64,000 nt of DNA from Chlorogloea purpurea SAG 13.99 (GTDB taxonomy: Bacteria > Cyanobacteriota > Cyanobacteriia > Cyanobacteriales > Microcystaceae), in assembly GCA_016903695.1 (NCBI GenBank), contig JADQBB010000012.1:44438-108437 (forward strand), given 5' to 3'. A program made the position numbers and the translations under genes. This document shows, piece after piece, positions 52,926-62,800 of the stretch. Under the pieces are notes generated by a model. The model saw only the letters and a program-made list of their open reading frames with translations, was not told where the DNA came from and searched no databases. Positions within the stretch are counted from its first letter, which is position 1; each line of letters starts with the position of its first letter.

Positions 52926-54073
52926 AATTTACCCTGAAAATATTCTGCTACCACTTCTTGGATTTCCCTGATAAATTTTTGAGTTGAAAATAAATGCTTT
53001 TGCGTTTCTAACGACTGCAATAGTTGTTGTTGCTTAGTTTCATCACTTAAAACTCGCACTATTTTCTCAATAGCTTCTACATCGTTGTTAAACAGTAACT
53101 CTTGATTATGCGCCCCGATAATTTCTACTTGCCCACCTTGAGCGCGTCCCAAAACGATCATCCCCGCTTTTACCATTTCCGCCACAGAAATACCGAAGGG
53201 TTCCTGCTTGAAATGAATCCCATATTTGCACCTGTACAGTAACTGGCAATAATCAGTATAGGGAAGATTTTCAAGAACTTTAACCCAGTCAGAATTTTCC
53301 GCTACGATTTTGTCGAGAAATCTTTTATACTTGTTTTGGTAGCTGCCCCCTCCGCCCCCGGTAATATAGAGTTTTACGTCGGCTCCCCGTTCTCGCACCG
53401 CCTTTAAGATTTTAATAACCCGGTGAGGTTGTTTAGCTTCTACTAATCTGCCGCTACAGACAAAAGCATTCTCTTTACTGAGCCAAGGAATTTCAAAAGA
53501 TTGAATTACTACTGGAGGATAGATGACGCTGGAATTAATTCCATAGGTTTGCTTCACACAATCGGCTACTACTCTAGAATTGGCTAAAGAGTGATTTTTT
53601 TTGAGGTTATCTAAAGAGAAGTTAGACAGTCGATTGTAATAATTTTTGTCTGGTTTAGACCCCTCGATTACCTGTATCCAGTGAATATATTGAATTCCAG
53701 GTTTACCCAAGTCGGCTCCATTATAAGTAGAGAAAACTAAATCGTAATCCTGATTATACTTTTTGAGTTCGGCTAAAGTTTGATGAGTGGCGAACTGTTT
53801 GAACTGTTTAAGATTAGCGAGCAAAAAGTTGGCCGGTTTCAAAAAAATACCAGGGAATAGAGAACGAACTTTGATAGCGTCTTTATCCAAAGAAGTTCCG
53901 TACATTAAATTTAGTTTTTCCCAGTTTAAATCACTAGAGGTGAAAAGAGTTATATCGTATTGATCTTTAAGTGCCTCTAATATCCATAAGGCTACAGTTT
54001 CCGCACCCCCGCCTAAAAAATAAGGATGATAAATTCCTATAGACTTTAACGGAGATTTTTTTGCCTCGACCAT
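52922..54073 (-). CDS. Glycosyltransferase, GT-B fold (Alg11-like)
   Basis: A 383-residue transferase with the N-terminal IGIYHPYFLGGGAETVALWILEAL, the middle VVIQSFEIPWLSKENAFVCSGRLVEAKQPHRVI and the C-terminal HFKQEPFGISVAEMVKAGMIVLGRAQGGQVEII. The HFKQEPFGISVAEM motif resembles eukaryotic Alg11 mannosyltransferases, so mannose addition to a lipid-linked glycan is possible but not proved. Translationally coupled to the next glycosyltransferase. Confidence 0.85.
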   Translation of the reverse strand: MVEAKKSPLKSIGIYHPYFLGGGAETVALWILEALKDQYDITLFTSSDLNWEKLNLMYGTSLDKDAIKVRSLFPGIFLKPANFLLANLKQFKQFATHQTLAELKKYNQDYDLVFSTYNGADLGKPGIQYIHWIQVIEGSKPDKNYYNRLSNFSLDNLKKNHSLANSRVVADCVKQTYGINSSVIYPPVVIQSFEIPWLSKENAFVCSGRLVEAKQPHRVIKILKAVRERGADVKLYITGGGGGSYQNKYKRFLDKIVAENSDWVKVLENLPYTDYCQLLYRCKYGIHFKQEPFGISVAEMVKAGMIVLGRAQGGQVEIIGAHNQELLFNNDVEAIEKIVRVLSDETKQQQLLQSLETQKHLFSTQKFIREIQEVVAEYFQGKL

Positions 54074-54091
54074 AATAACTGTTGTTCACCT

Positions 54092-55447
54092 CTAAAAGCA
54101 CTTCTCTAAAATTCTCGCCACTTGAAGAATCAATTTCTCACGATAAGGCGCGCCGATAATTTGCACTCCTATAGACAAACCCTCCGCCGTTCTGATGGGA
54201 TAGGATAGCACAGGTAAGCCGATAAAGGATAGAGGCTGGGTAAAACGCCCCAGATAAGGGCGTATTAATATATCCTCTCCACTGATAGTGACGGTTTCTT
54301 GTGATAGTAAAGGGGCAACGCAGGGAATAGTCGGGGCGAGGATTAAATCCACCTCACCCAATATCTCCCGTAATCGTTGCCGATACCAAACTCGAAACCT
54401 TTGGGCTTGAATATACCAACTCCCCGGAATTAAAGCCCCCGCTAAAAATCTATCCCTGGTGGCGGGGTCAAAATCATGTAATCTGTGTCTGAGTCTTTCT
54501 AGATGTAAGTTCGCGCCTTCTACTGCCGTTATTATAAAAGCGGCGGCCCGCGCTCGCTCGCTCTCTGGAATCATCACCCTTCTCGTCACCCCCAATAACC
54601 GGCCCACATTTTCTACCGCCTCTAATACTTCGGCTTGGGCGCCCTGAGTGAAATAGCCGTCAGCGATCGCAATTCTCACACTTTCTATGCCATCTTCCAA
54701 GAAAGGCGAAGTGGTTTGGGGTGGTTGGAGCGTACAAACAGGGTCACTCTCATCGTAACCCTGTAACCCGTCAAATGCCAAGGCTAGATCTTTGACCCCG
54801 TTAGCGAATAATCCTATATGATCCAAACTACTAGAAAATAAAAACACTCCTCCCCTCGATAATCTGCCGTAAGTGGGTTTAAATCCCAACACACCGCAAC
54901 AGGCCGCAGGAACACGTATCGAACCATTAGTGTCAGACCCTAAAGACAGGGGTAATATTTTGGCTCCTACTGCGGAAGCTGATCCGCCAGACGATCCCCC
55001 GGCAATTCGTTTAGGATCGAGAGGGTTTAACGTAGGGCCATAGTGACTGTTTCGAGTGACGAATCCATAGGCGTACTCATCCATATTTAGGGCCCCCACG
55101 AGAATCGCCCCCGCTTTTTCTAACTCTCTCACAGCGAACGCGGAATGGGTTGCGGGCGGATAATCTTGGTTGATTTTCGCCCCCGCTAAGGTTACTACTC
55201 CGGCGATGTCAAAAAGATTTTTTACCCCGAAAGGCACTCCGGCTAGTGGGCCTATCGCTTCTCCCCGACCGATTTTCCTATCGATGCTTTCCGCTTCTCT
55301 CAAAGCTTTCTGGGAGAAAATAGCCGTGAAGCAGTTAAGATGTTTCTGGGCTTCTATCTGCTCCAATGTGGCTTCGATGATTTTGACCGCTGTAATCTGC
55401 CCTGTTTGAATATTTTTAGCGATCTCAACTGCAGATGTTATTTCCAC
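54092..55447 (-). CDS. atzE: AtzE-type amidase
   Basis: A 451-residue amidase-signature enzyme with the Ser-cisSer-Lys triad: VPFGVKNLFD (Lys near 73), GGSSGGSASAVGA and GSDTNGSIRVPA. Its closest relatives by pattern are AtzE (1-carboxybiuret hydrolase) and GatA. The DUF4089 gene directly upstream is the AtzG-like small partner of this subfamily, which supports the AtzE call. It may hydrolyse a small urea- or amide-type compound; the natural substrate here is unknown. Start is GTG. Confidence 0.82.
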   Translation of the reverse strand: MEITSAVEIAKNIQTGQITAVKIIEATLEQIEAQKHLNCFTAIFSQKALREAESIDRKIGRGEAIGPLAGVPFGVKNLFDIAGVVTLAGAKINQDYPPATHSAFAVRELEKAGAILVGALNMDEYAYGFVTRNSHYGPTLNPLDPKRIAGGSSGGSASAVGAKILPLSLGSDTNGSIRVPAACCGVLGFKPTYGRLSRGGVFLFSSSLDHIGLFANGVKDLALAFDGLQGYDESDPVCTLQPPQTTSPFLEDGIESVRIAIADGYFTQGAQAEVLEAVENVGRLLGVTRRVMIPESERARAAAFIITAVEGANLHLERLRHRLHDFDPATRDRFLAGALIPGSWYIQAQRFRVWYRQRLREILGEVDLILAPTIPCVAPLLSQETVTISGEDILIRPYLGRFTQPLSFIGLPVLSYPIRTAEGLSIGVQIIGAPYREKLILQVARILEKCF

Positions 55448-55463
55448 TTTTATCTCTTGCCCC

Positions 55464-55646
55464 CTAGGGTTGAAAAATAGGCGCGATTTCTATAGTGTCG
55501 TCTATCTCGAAGTCCATTACCAATTGGGCTAAATTTTCCATTCTCTCTAAATTAATAACCACGGACTCTACATATTCTTCGGGAATCGGTAAAGCTATTA
55601 TTTCTGAGGTGAGGCGCAGGTATAAAGTTAGATTATCGCGGTTCAT
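55464..55646 (-). CDS. AtzG-like small subunit (DUF4089)
   Basis: A 60-residue protein: YLRLTSEIIALPIPEEYVESVV, then NLERMENLAQLVMDFEI and the ending EIAPIFQP. The helical start and E-x-AP-x-F ending match AtzG/DUF4089, a GatC-like clamp for the AtzE amidase. It lies 16 bases before atzE and its start overlaps the 3' end of the mechanosensitive-channel gene by 14 bases. Confidence 0.82.
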   Translation of the reverse strand: MNRDNLTLYLRLTSEIIALPIPEEYVESVVINLERMENLAQLVMDFEIDDTIEIAPIFQP

Positions 55647-56724
55647 TGTTGTTTAAAAAGGGGTCTCGATCGCTTCTAGGAAAATATCCCCACTGTAAAG
55701 GATAACTGATCTTGATCCCTTCGTCTTTATATCGCTGGTGCAGTTTTTTAATGAATTCGTGTTTCACCTCGATATGTTCAAAAAATTCGTCTTCCTGTAC
55801 CTTGAGATAAACGGTGAGGATAATACTAGAGTAATCGAAACGGTTATAACGAATGAACGGTTGATAACTCTTCGCCACTTCCGGTTGCATAGAGTCTAAA
55901 ATTTCCCGCACCACTTCTAATGTCACCGCCTCTACTTGCTCTAAGTCGCTATCATAGGTTACACCCGTATCGACGGGGATTAATAAACTTTTGTTGGGTA
56001 GGCTATAGTTTCTGAAACTAGAGGTGATTATCTGGGTGTTGGGAATGACTAAAAGGTTATTGGTTATCTCCTGAACGATAGTATATTTGAGGTCTACGTC
56101 GATCACGTACCCCGATTCTCCGCTTTTAAGTTGGATATAATCTCCCGGTCTTACTTTCTTAGAAGTGATAATATTTATGCCAGACATCAAATTCGATAGG
56201 GTATTCTGTAAGGCTAAACCGATGGAGACACCACCAATCCCGAAAGCGGTTAACAGCGGCGTTATCGAGATACCGATCGATTGCAGTATGATTAAAAACC
56301 CTATGGTGAAGATTAAAACTTTCGCCAGAAACTCGAACAGGGAAGTTAAAGGAGAAATTCCATCATCTCTGGTGGTATAAAGTCGTAGTAAGCCCACAGA
56401 GATAAGAGCGATCACCCAAGTGGTAGAGCCGAGAAAAGAAATAATTAAAATTTTCCTGATGAAAAGATTTAAAGCGGGAAAAATTGGATAGCTTGGTAGG
56501 GATAGGGCGATGGAGAAGCCGAGAATCAAAAACCAGACCACACTAAAACCCCGCAACGACTGCAAGATTATTTCCGAAAGCTTTAATTCTCTCGTTTGAG
56601 ATATTTTTAATAATTTAGTAATGACTTTATGCTCGAATAGTAACCCGATCACTAAGCAACTGATAATCACTAAAATGGGAACTAATATAAACGGTAAGTC
56701 TTCCAGTTTAGCGGGTAGGTTCAT
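55633..56724 (-). CDS. MscS-family mechanosensitive channel
   Basis: A 363-residue channel with four to five membrane helices. The pore helix and following beta domain read FGIGGVSIGLALQNTLSNLMSGI, then KKVRPGDYIQLKSGESGYVIDVDLKYT. The C-terminal alpha/beta domain holds PNTQIITSSFRNYSLP and VDTGVTYDSDLE. Opens under hypoosmotic shock. It overlaps the AtzG-like gene, so it shares a transcript with the amidase pair. Confidence 0.9.
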   Translation of the reverse strand: MNLPAKLEDLPFILVPILVIISCLVIGLLFEHKVITKLLKISQTRELKLSEIILQSLRGFSVVWFLILGFSIALSLPSYPIFPALNLFIRKILIISFLGSTTWVIALISVGLLRLYTTRDDGISPLTSLFEFLAKVLIFTIGFLIILQSIGISITPLLTAFGIGGVSIGLALQNTLSNLMSGINIITSKKVRPGDYIQLKSGESGYVIDVDLKYTIVQEITNNLLVIPNTQIITSSFRNYSLPNKSLLIPVDTGVTYDSDLEQVEAVTLEVVREILDSMQPEVAKSYQPFIRYNRFDYSSIILTVYLKVQEDEFFEHIEVKHEFIKKLHQRYKDEGIKISYPLQWGYFPRSDRDPFLNNNEPR

Positions 56725-56798
56725 AGATAAAAAGAAAAAGAGTTCTATAAATTTTAACAGTAGCGGTCAAACCTTATGGGTTTCCTAGAGGGAAAAAG

Positions 56799-58385
56799 CT
56801 AATATCCTAAAGCCAAACCATCAGCCCGCGGTTCCGAGGCAGCGACAAATATATTATCTTGCCGGAGAATAATTTGTCCCTTGCCAAAATGGTAATAGGG
56901 CATAATTTCCACATCGTGACCGCGCCGGATTAAATCGTCTATTATTTCTCGACGCGTACCCTCTTCTATATACACTTTATTTCCCCCTGTAAATCGCCAT
57001 CGAGGAGCGTCTAAAATCGATTGAGGATTGAATCCATAATCGGCCCCATTGACGAGGGTTTGTAAGTGCCCCTGGGGTTGCATCGGCGCGCCCATAACTC
57101 CGAAAGGGCCGATCGCTTTCCCGTCCCTCGTTAAAAATCCAGGTATGATCGTATGAAAAGGTCGCTTATCAGGGCCCACTACATTGGGATGACCCGACTC
57201 CAAAGTAAATCCCGCACCCCGATTATGTAAAGCGATACCCGTATCGGGAACTAAAAGACCGCTGCCGAAGCCATCATAATTAGACTGGATGAAAGACACC
57301 ATCAAATCACGATCGGCTGTACATAGATATACTGTACCGCCTCTGGGTAAACCTGGACTCGCCAGATCGATCGCCGCATCCGTGATCAACTCTCGACGAC
57401 TCCGCGCGTAAGCTTTATCCAGTAACTGAGGCACTGTCACCTCCATCCAACCCGCATCGGCCACATGATGGTAGACATCAGCGAAAGCCAACTTCATCGC
57501 TTCTATCTGACGGTGATAACTAAGCCCACAATCCCTGGGATATTGGGCCATATCGTAACCCTCCAGAATATTTAAAGCCATAAGCGCAGCGATGCCCTGG
57601 CCATTAGGGGGAATTTCCCACACATCAACCCCCCGATAATTAGTAGAAATAGGAGTTACTGTAAGACATTGGTGGCCCGCCAAATCTTCCTCATCTATAA
57701 ATCCGCCCGTGGCCGCCGCAAAACGAGCGATTTTCCGGGCCAAATCGCCCCGGTAGAAACTTTCACCCCCAGTCGCCGCTATTTCCTCTAAAGTCGACGC
57801 GTGAAGACCACTACCCCAAATTTCCCCCGTTTTTGGTGCGCGATCGCGCGGGAAAAATACCTCTCGGAAAGGCTGAAATCTCGACTCAGTAAGGGAGAGA
57901 AATATACTTTCCGCCCTTTGCCACGCTTCTGCCGTCACGGGAGAGACGGGGAAACCATTTTCAGCGTAACGGATAGCGGGGGCGAATAACTGTTCAAAAG
58001 GCAATTTTCCCCATCTATCCCATAATTTTCGCATCAAGGAAATCGTACCAGGTACGGTGACGGTTAGCCAATCCCGCTCTGGCATGGTGGCGTATGCAGA
58101 AAATTTGTCAATTGTCAAGGTACTGGGACTTTTTCCCGAACCGTTGAAGCCGTGTAAACTGCCATCCCAGACGAGGGCGAAACCGTCGCCGCCGATGCCG
58201 TTGGAAGTAGGTTCAACCACGGTTAAACTGATAGCGGCGGCGATGGCGGCATCGACCGCGTTTCCCCCCGCCCCGAAGATTTCTATAGCGGCCAAACTCG
58301 CCAGGTGTTGACTGGTGGCTACGGCGTAGCGATGGGCTAGAATTACTCGTCTTTGTCCGGGGTAGGGATAGTGGTTTAAATTCAT
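56799..58385 (-). CDS. Gamma-glutamyltransferase family protein
   Basis: A 528-residue Ntn hydrolase. N-terminal ATSQHLASLAAIEIFGAGGNAVDAAIAAAISLTVVEP; the self-cleavage site is at GGT-VYLC with nucleophile Thr351, then the small subunit with NRGAGFTLESGHPN and GVMGAPMQPQGHLQ. It differs from classical GGT (TTHxS) and lacks a signal peptide, so it may be a cytosolic acyl or glutamyl amide hydrolase. The ATG at 58385 is used rather than a TTG two codons up. It precedes the MscS-AtzG-AtzE genes on the same strand by 74 bases. Confidence 0.87.
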   Translation of the reverse strand: MNLNHYPYPGQRRVILAHRYAVATSQHLASLAAIEIFGAGGNAVDAAIAAAISLTVVEPTSNGIGGDGFALVWDGSLHGFNGSGKSPSTLTIDKFSAYATMPERDWLTVTVPGTISLMRKLWDRWGKLPFEQLFAPAIRYAENGFPVSPVTAEAWQRAESIFLSLTESRFQPFREVFFPRDRAPKTGEIWGSGLHASTLEEIAATGGESFYRGDLARKIARFAAATGGFIDEEDLAGHQCLTVTPISTNYRGVDVWEIPPNGQGIAALMALNILEGYDMAQYPRDCGLSYHRQIEAMKLAFADVYHHVADAGWMEVTVPQLLDKAYARSRRELITDAAIDLASPGLPRGGTVYLCTADRDLMVSFIQSNYDGFGSGLLVPDTGIALHNRGAGFTLESGHPNVVGPDKRPFHTIIPGFLTRDGKAIGPFGVMGAPMQPQGHLQTLVNGADYGFNPQSILDAPRWRFTGGNKVYIEEGTRREIIDDLIRRGHDVEIMPYYHFGKGQIILRQDNIFVAASEPRADGLALGY

Positions 58386-58403
58386 CGACAAAGGGATGGT
58401 AGG

Positions 58404-58422
58404 GGGCGCAGGCCTTGCGCCC
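58404..58422. other. G/C hairpin in the ggt-fumC divergent spacer
   Basis: GGGCGCA-GGCCT-TGCGCCC, a perfect 7-bp stem, lies 18 bases before the gamma-glutamyltransferase start. It would form in that gene's 5' leader and could limit ribosome access; no Shine-Dalgarno is evident beside it. Confidence 0.4.
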
Positions 58423-58476
58423 AGTTTTCCTTAATATAGAATGATAATCGTTGATTGAAATGGCACTTGGGGTTAT

Positions 58477-59880
58477 ATGACGGAATTCAGGATCGAAAAA
58501 GATAGTATGGGCGAAGTCCAAGTTCCATTTGATAAATTGTGGGGGGCGCAGACACAACGATCGCTACACTACTTTAACATCGGCGATGACCCCATGCCAG
58601 GGGAAATGATCCCCGCCTACGCGATTTTAAAAAAAGCTTGCGCGATCGTTAATTATCGCGGCGGTAGACTGACCGATGAACAGAGAGACTTGATCTGTAA
58701 AGTTTGTGACGAACTATTAGAGGGGCGACATCGCGATCAATTCCCCCTGAAAGTATGGATGACGGGAAGCGGCACTCAATTCAACATGAATATCAACGAA
58801 GTGATTTCTAATCGCTGCTGTCAGTTAGCGGGGACTCCTTTAGGCAGTAAAAAACCCGTCCATCCTAACGACCATGTAAATATGTGCCAGTCCACTAACG
58901 ACTCTTTCCCCGCCGCCATGTGTATCGCTACAGTCTTGGCGGTGACATCAAATTTAATTCCTAGCGTGAAAGCCTTACGAGATGCTATCAATACTAAAGC
59001 CTCCGCCTGGCAAGATATAGTAAAAATCGGCCGCACTCATATGCAGGATGCCACCCCCTTAACCTTGGGTCAAGAATTTTCCGGTTACGTAGGGATGTTA
59101 GACGATGCCCTGCATTGGATTGAAAGTAATTTACAAGGGGTTTACCGTCTCGCCCTCGGTGGCACAGCAGTAGGTACAGGGATTAACGCAGCCCCTGGTT
59201 TTGATGAGTCAGCGGCGATAGAAATCGCCCTGCTGACAGAATTACCTTTCGTTACCGCCCCTAACAAGTTTACCGTACAGGGTTCTCACGATGCCTTGGT
59301 AATGTTCAGCGGCAGTTTAAAAACCCTCGCCACTTCTCTATATAAAATTGCCAACGATATAAGACTACTCAGTTGTGGCCCCCGTTGCGGGTTTTACGAG
59401 CTATACATACCCGAAAATGAACCTGGTTCGTCAATTATGCCGGGGAAGGTCAATCCTACCCAATGTGAAGCCCTATCGATGTTAGCGGTGCAAGTGATGG
59501 CTAACGATATGGCGGTGACTTTCGGCGGTGGTAGCGGTTATTTGGAGATGAATGTTTACAAGCCCCTGATGATTTTCAATATCTTAAAATCGGTGCGCTT
59601 ACTTCAAGATGGTTGTCATAATTTTCGGGCGTTTCTAATAGAAGGAATGGAACCAAATCGCAAACAAATTCAATCCTTCCTCGAAAGTTCATTGATGTTA
59701 GTCACCGCTCTCAGTCCTGTCATCGGCTACGATAACGCTTCCCACGTAGCCCATCACGCTCTAGAAAAAGACTTGACTTTAAAAGAGGCCGCCTTAGAAT
59801 TAGGATGGGTGACAGATGAGGATTACGATCGGATCGTTGACCCATCTAAGATGGTCAATCCCTATATAGCGGGAAGTTAG
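58477..59880 (+). CDS. fumC: Fumarate hydratase class II
   Basis: A 467-residue iron-independent fumarase converting fumarate and malate. [52 protein letters not shown] and the signature [16 protein letters not shown] are all present. Length is normal. The 3' end overlaps the convergent NRPS gene by four bases. Confidence 0.97.
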   Translation: MTEFRIEKDSMGEVQVPFDKLWGAQTQRSLHYFNIGDDPMPGEMIPAYAILKKACAIVNYRGGRLTDEQRDLICKVCDELLEGRHRDQFPLKVWMTGSGTQFNMNINEVISNRCCQLAGTPLGSKKPVHPNDHVNMCQSTNDSFPAAMCIATVLAVTSNLIPSVKALRDAINTKASAWQDIVKIGRTHMQDATPLTLGQEFSGYVGMLDDALHWIESNLQGVYRLALGGTAVGTGINAAPGFDESAAIEIALLTELPFVTAPNKFTVQGSHDALVMFSGSLKTLATSLYKIANDIRLLSCGPRCGFYELYIPENEPGSSIMPGKVNPTQCEALSMLAVQVMANDMAVTFGGGSGYLEMNVYKPLMIFNILKSVRLLQDGCHNFRAFLIEGMEPNRKQIQSFLESSLMLVTALSPVIGYDNASHVAHHALEKDLTLKEAALELGWVTDEDYDRIVDPSKMVNPYIAGS

Positions 59881-62800
59881 TTATATCTTGTGGAGTTCAA
59901 CAACTTTTCCAAAACTTCACCGAGTAACTTTACGTCAGGGTCTTTTAAAATACTGGTGTGAGTACCTGGGATTAACTCAAGGGATACTTTACCTTTAAAA
60001 ATTTTACCCCATCCAGCCCAAGGAAAAAGAGGCGAATAGATTGACCCTTCGCTACCGAAAATGAGGGCTACATCACCCCAATAGGATTTTGGTTTATAGT
60101 TAACCGTTGCCAGTTGCATTGAAGCGAGAATTTTGTCATCAGAATAGTCTTGTTTATCTAATTTTTCTTCCCGTTGGTAGTTATTTTTTCCCGTATCATA
60201 TTTAGATCCGAATAAATTCTTGATTTTCTGGCGTAACCAGTTGTATTTTTCAGCGATTTCAAGTCTATTAAAAACCCGATAATTATACTTTAATTGCAGA
60301 AAATTATTATATCCTAACCGTCTCAATGCACCTCGACGACGATTATAGAAATAGTCTTGGTTCGGGGTTTCAATGAGAATCAAGAGAGAAACGGTTTGAC
60401 CCTGACATTGAAGTTGTTGTGCGATCTCTAAAGCAACCAAACCACCAAAGCAATATCCTCCAATCACGTATGGGCCTGATGGTTGTATTTTTCTTATTTC
60501 TTCGACGTAATGATTAGCTAATGCTTGAATGAAGGTTTTCGGGGTTTCTATTTGACACCAAACAGTTAGATTATAAACTCGTTGCGATTCTGCAAAATGT
60601 TTCCCTAACTCTCCAATAAGATAAACGAAAAACAGCGGGGGGCGGGATTCGCCATCGCCCGATCGTTCTAACATAATTAGAGAGGATGTATCCAGAACTC
60701 TTTTCCTCGTGATCGTACTCGCTAGAAGCCCACGCCTTTCATTGAGTGATAATCCGGGTGAGTTAGATAATAGGGATTGTGTTCGATCGCTACTTTCGAG
60801 GCGGGCCTCTTCTCCAGAACGTAAGGTGATCGCTAATTGTTCGATCGTCGATAATTGAAATAAAGCTTTCAGGGAGATCTCGGATTGGAAAACTTTTTCT
60901 AACCTGGCAAGCAGGCGGAGGGCTAGTAAAGAATTCCCTCCCAGCGAGAAAAAGTCATCGTGAATACTGATAGGCTTCACCTGCAAAAGATTTTCCCAAA
61001 TCTCCCTCAATCGTAATTCCCACTCATCACGGGGGGCGACGAACTGTTTTTCCGGCAGTTGCCGGGCCAAGTCCAATTGAAGAAGGGCGGAACGATCGAT
61101 TTTACCGTTAGGGGTTAGAGGTATGACCGGCAACTGTACGAAAGCCGAGGGAATCATATATTCGGGTAATTTTTCCCCTGAAAAGCGGCGGAGTTCCCCG
61201 GACGGTAAAGAAATAGCATCCCTGATAACCACATAAGCCACTAAATACTTATTGTTAGAACTATCGTTCATGGCTACCACTACAGTTTCTCGCACTGCCG
61301 GATGTTGGGTTAAAACCGCTTCTATCTCTCCCGTCTCGACTCGGAAACCACGAATTTTCACCTGATTGTCTATTCGTCCTGAAAATTCTATATTGCCATC
61401 AGGGAGATAGCGGGCTAGATCACCTGTTTTATAAAGTCTTTCGGTAGTGGGTACAGGGAAAATCCCTTCATCATTCCACGAAGGAGCGTCGATAAATTTT
61501 TCCCTAGTTAATTCCGGGCGATTGAGGTAGCCTCTGGCTAAACCATCACCGCCGATGTAAATTTCACCCGTCACACCGACCGGAACGGGTTGTAGATGGG
61601 CATCGAGAATATAAACCCTCGTATTAGCGATCGCTGTGCCGATGGGAAGCGAATTACTACCCCATTCCGATCGCGTAACGGTATAGCAACAGGTAAAAGT
61701 AGTATTTTCTGTAGGCCCGTAACCATTAATAAGCCGACAGTTTGTCGCTTCTCCGATAAATCGCAGAACATGGGGAATCGATAAGACATCGCCCCCTGCT
61801 AACAGTTGTCGTAGGGATTTTAAACTCTTTAGCCCTTCATCCACGATAAGATGAAACAAACCGGCCGTTAGCCATAAAGTCGTGATTCCATGTGCTTCGA
61901 TCGTTCTTGCCAATTGAGCTACAGAGGGTTTATCGCCGGGAAAAAGTACCAATCTGGCACCATTGAGCAAACTTCCCCAGATCTCGAAAGTAGCCGCATC
62001 GAAAGTTATCGGCGCTAATTGCAGAAAAATTTCTTCCTCGTTCAATCGGGCGTAATTATTGCCTTTGACCAGGCGTGTCACTCCTCGATGGATAACGCAA
62101 ACGCCTTTAGGGTTGCCCGTGGTTCCAGAGGTGTAGATAACGTAAGCTAAATTATCGGCGGTTGCCTCACTGATGGGGTTATTATCCTTTTGAAGCTGGA
62201 TCGTTGCTCGATCGCTATCGAGGCAAATAATATCAAGTCCAGAATCGGGTAACTTGTCAAGCAGAGAGTCTTGGCTTAAGATGATTTTCACTCCGGTATC
62301 CTCTAGGATGAAAGCCAGACGTTCTGATGGATAATCTGGATCGAGGGGTAAATAAGCCCCTCCAGCCTTAAGGATGCCTAATATTCCCACTATTAAATCG
62401 AGAGAACGTTTTAAGCATAGTCCTACTAAAACTTCGGGTTTTACGCCTCGGTCTCGTAAATAATGGGCTAATTGATTAGATAACTGATTCAACTGCGCGT
62501 AAGTCAAATGTTGACCCTCGAAAACCAGGGCCACAGCGTCAGGGGCGAGAGAAACCTGTTCTTCAAACAGATGATGGATACAAAAGTCACGGGGATAATC
62601 GGTGTGAGTACAATTCCACTGCCTCAGCAAGCGATACTTTTCGGATTGGGTCAACATGGGCAGAGTTTCCACCCTCGCTTCGGGATGGGATAAGGCGGCT
62701 TCCAAGAGACACTGAAAATGCGCTAACATCCGCTCTATAGTTTCCGCGACGAATAAATCCGTACTGTAAATCCATTCCCCGACGATACTCTCCCCCCTCT

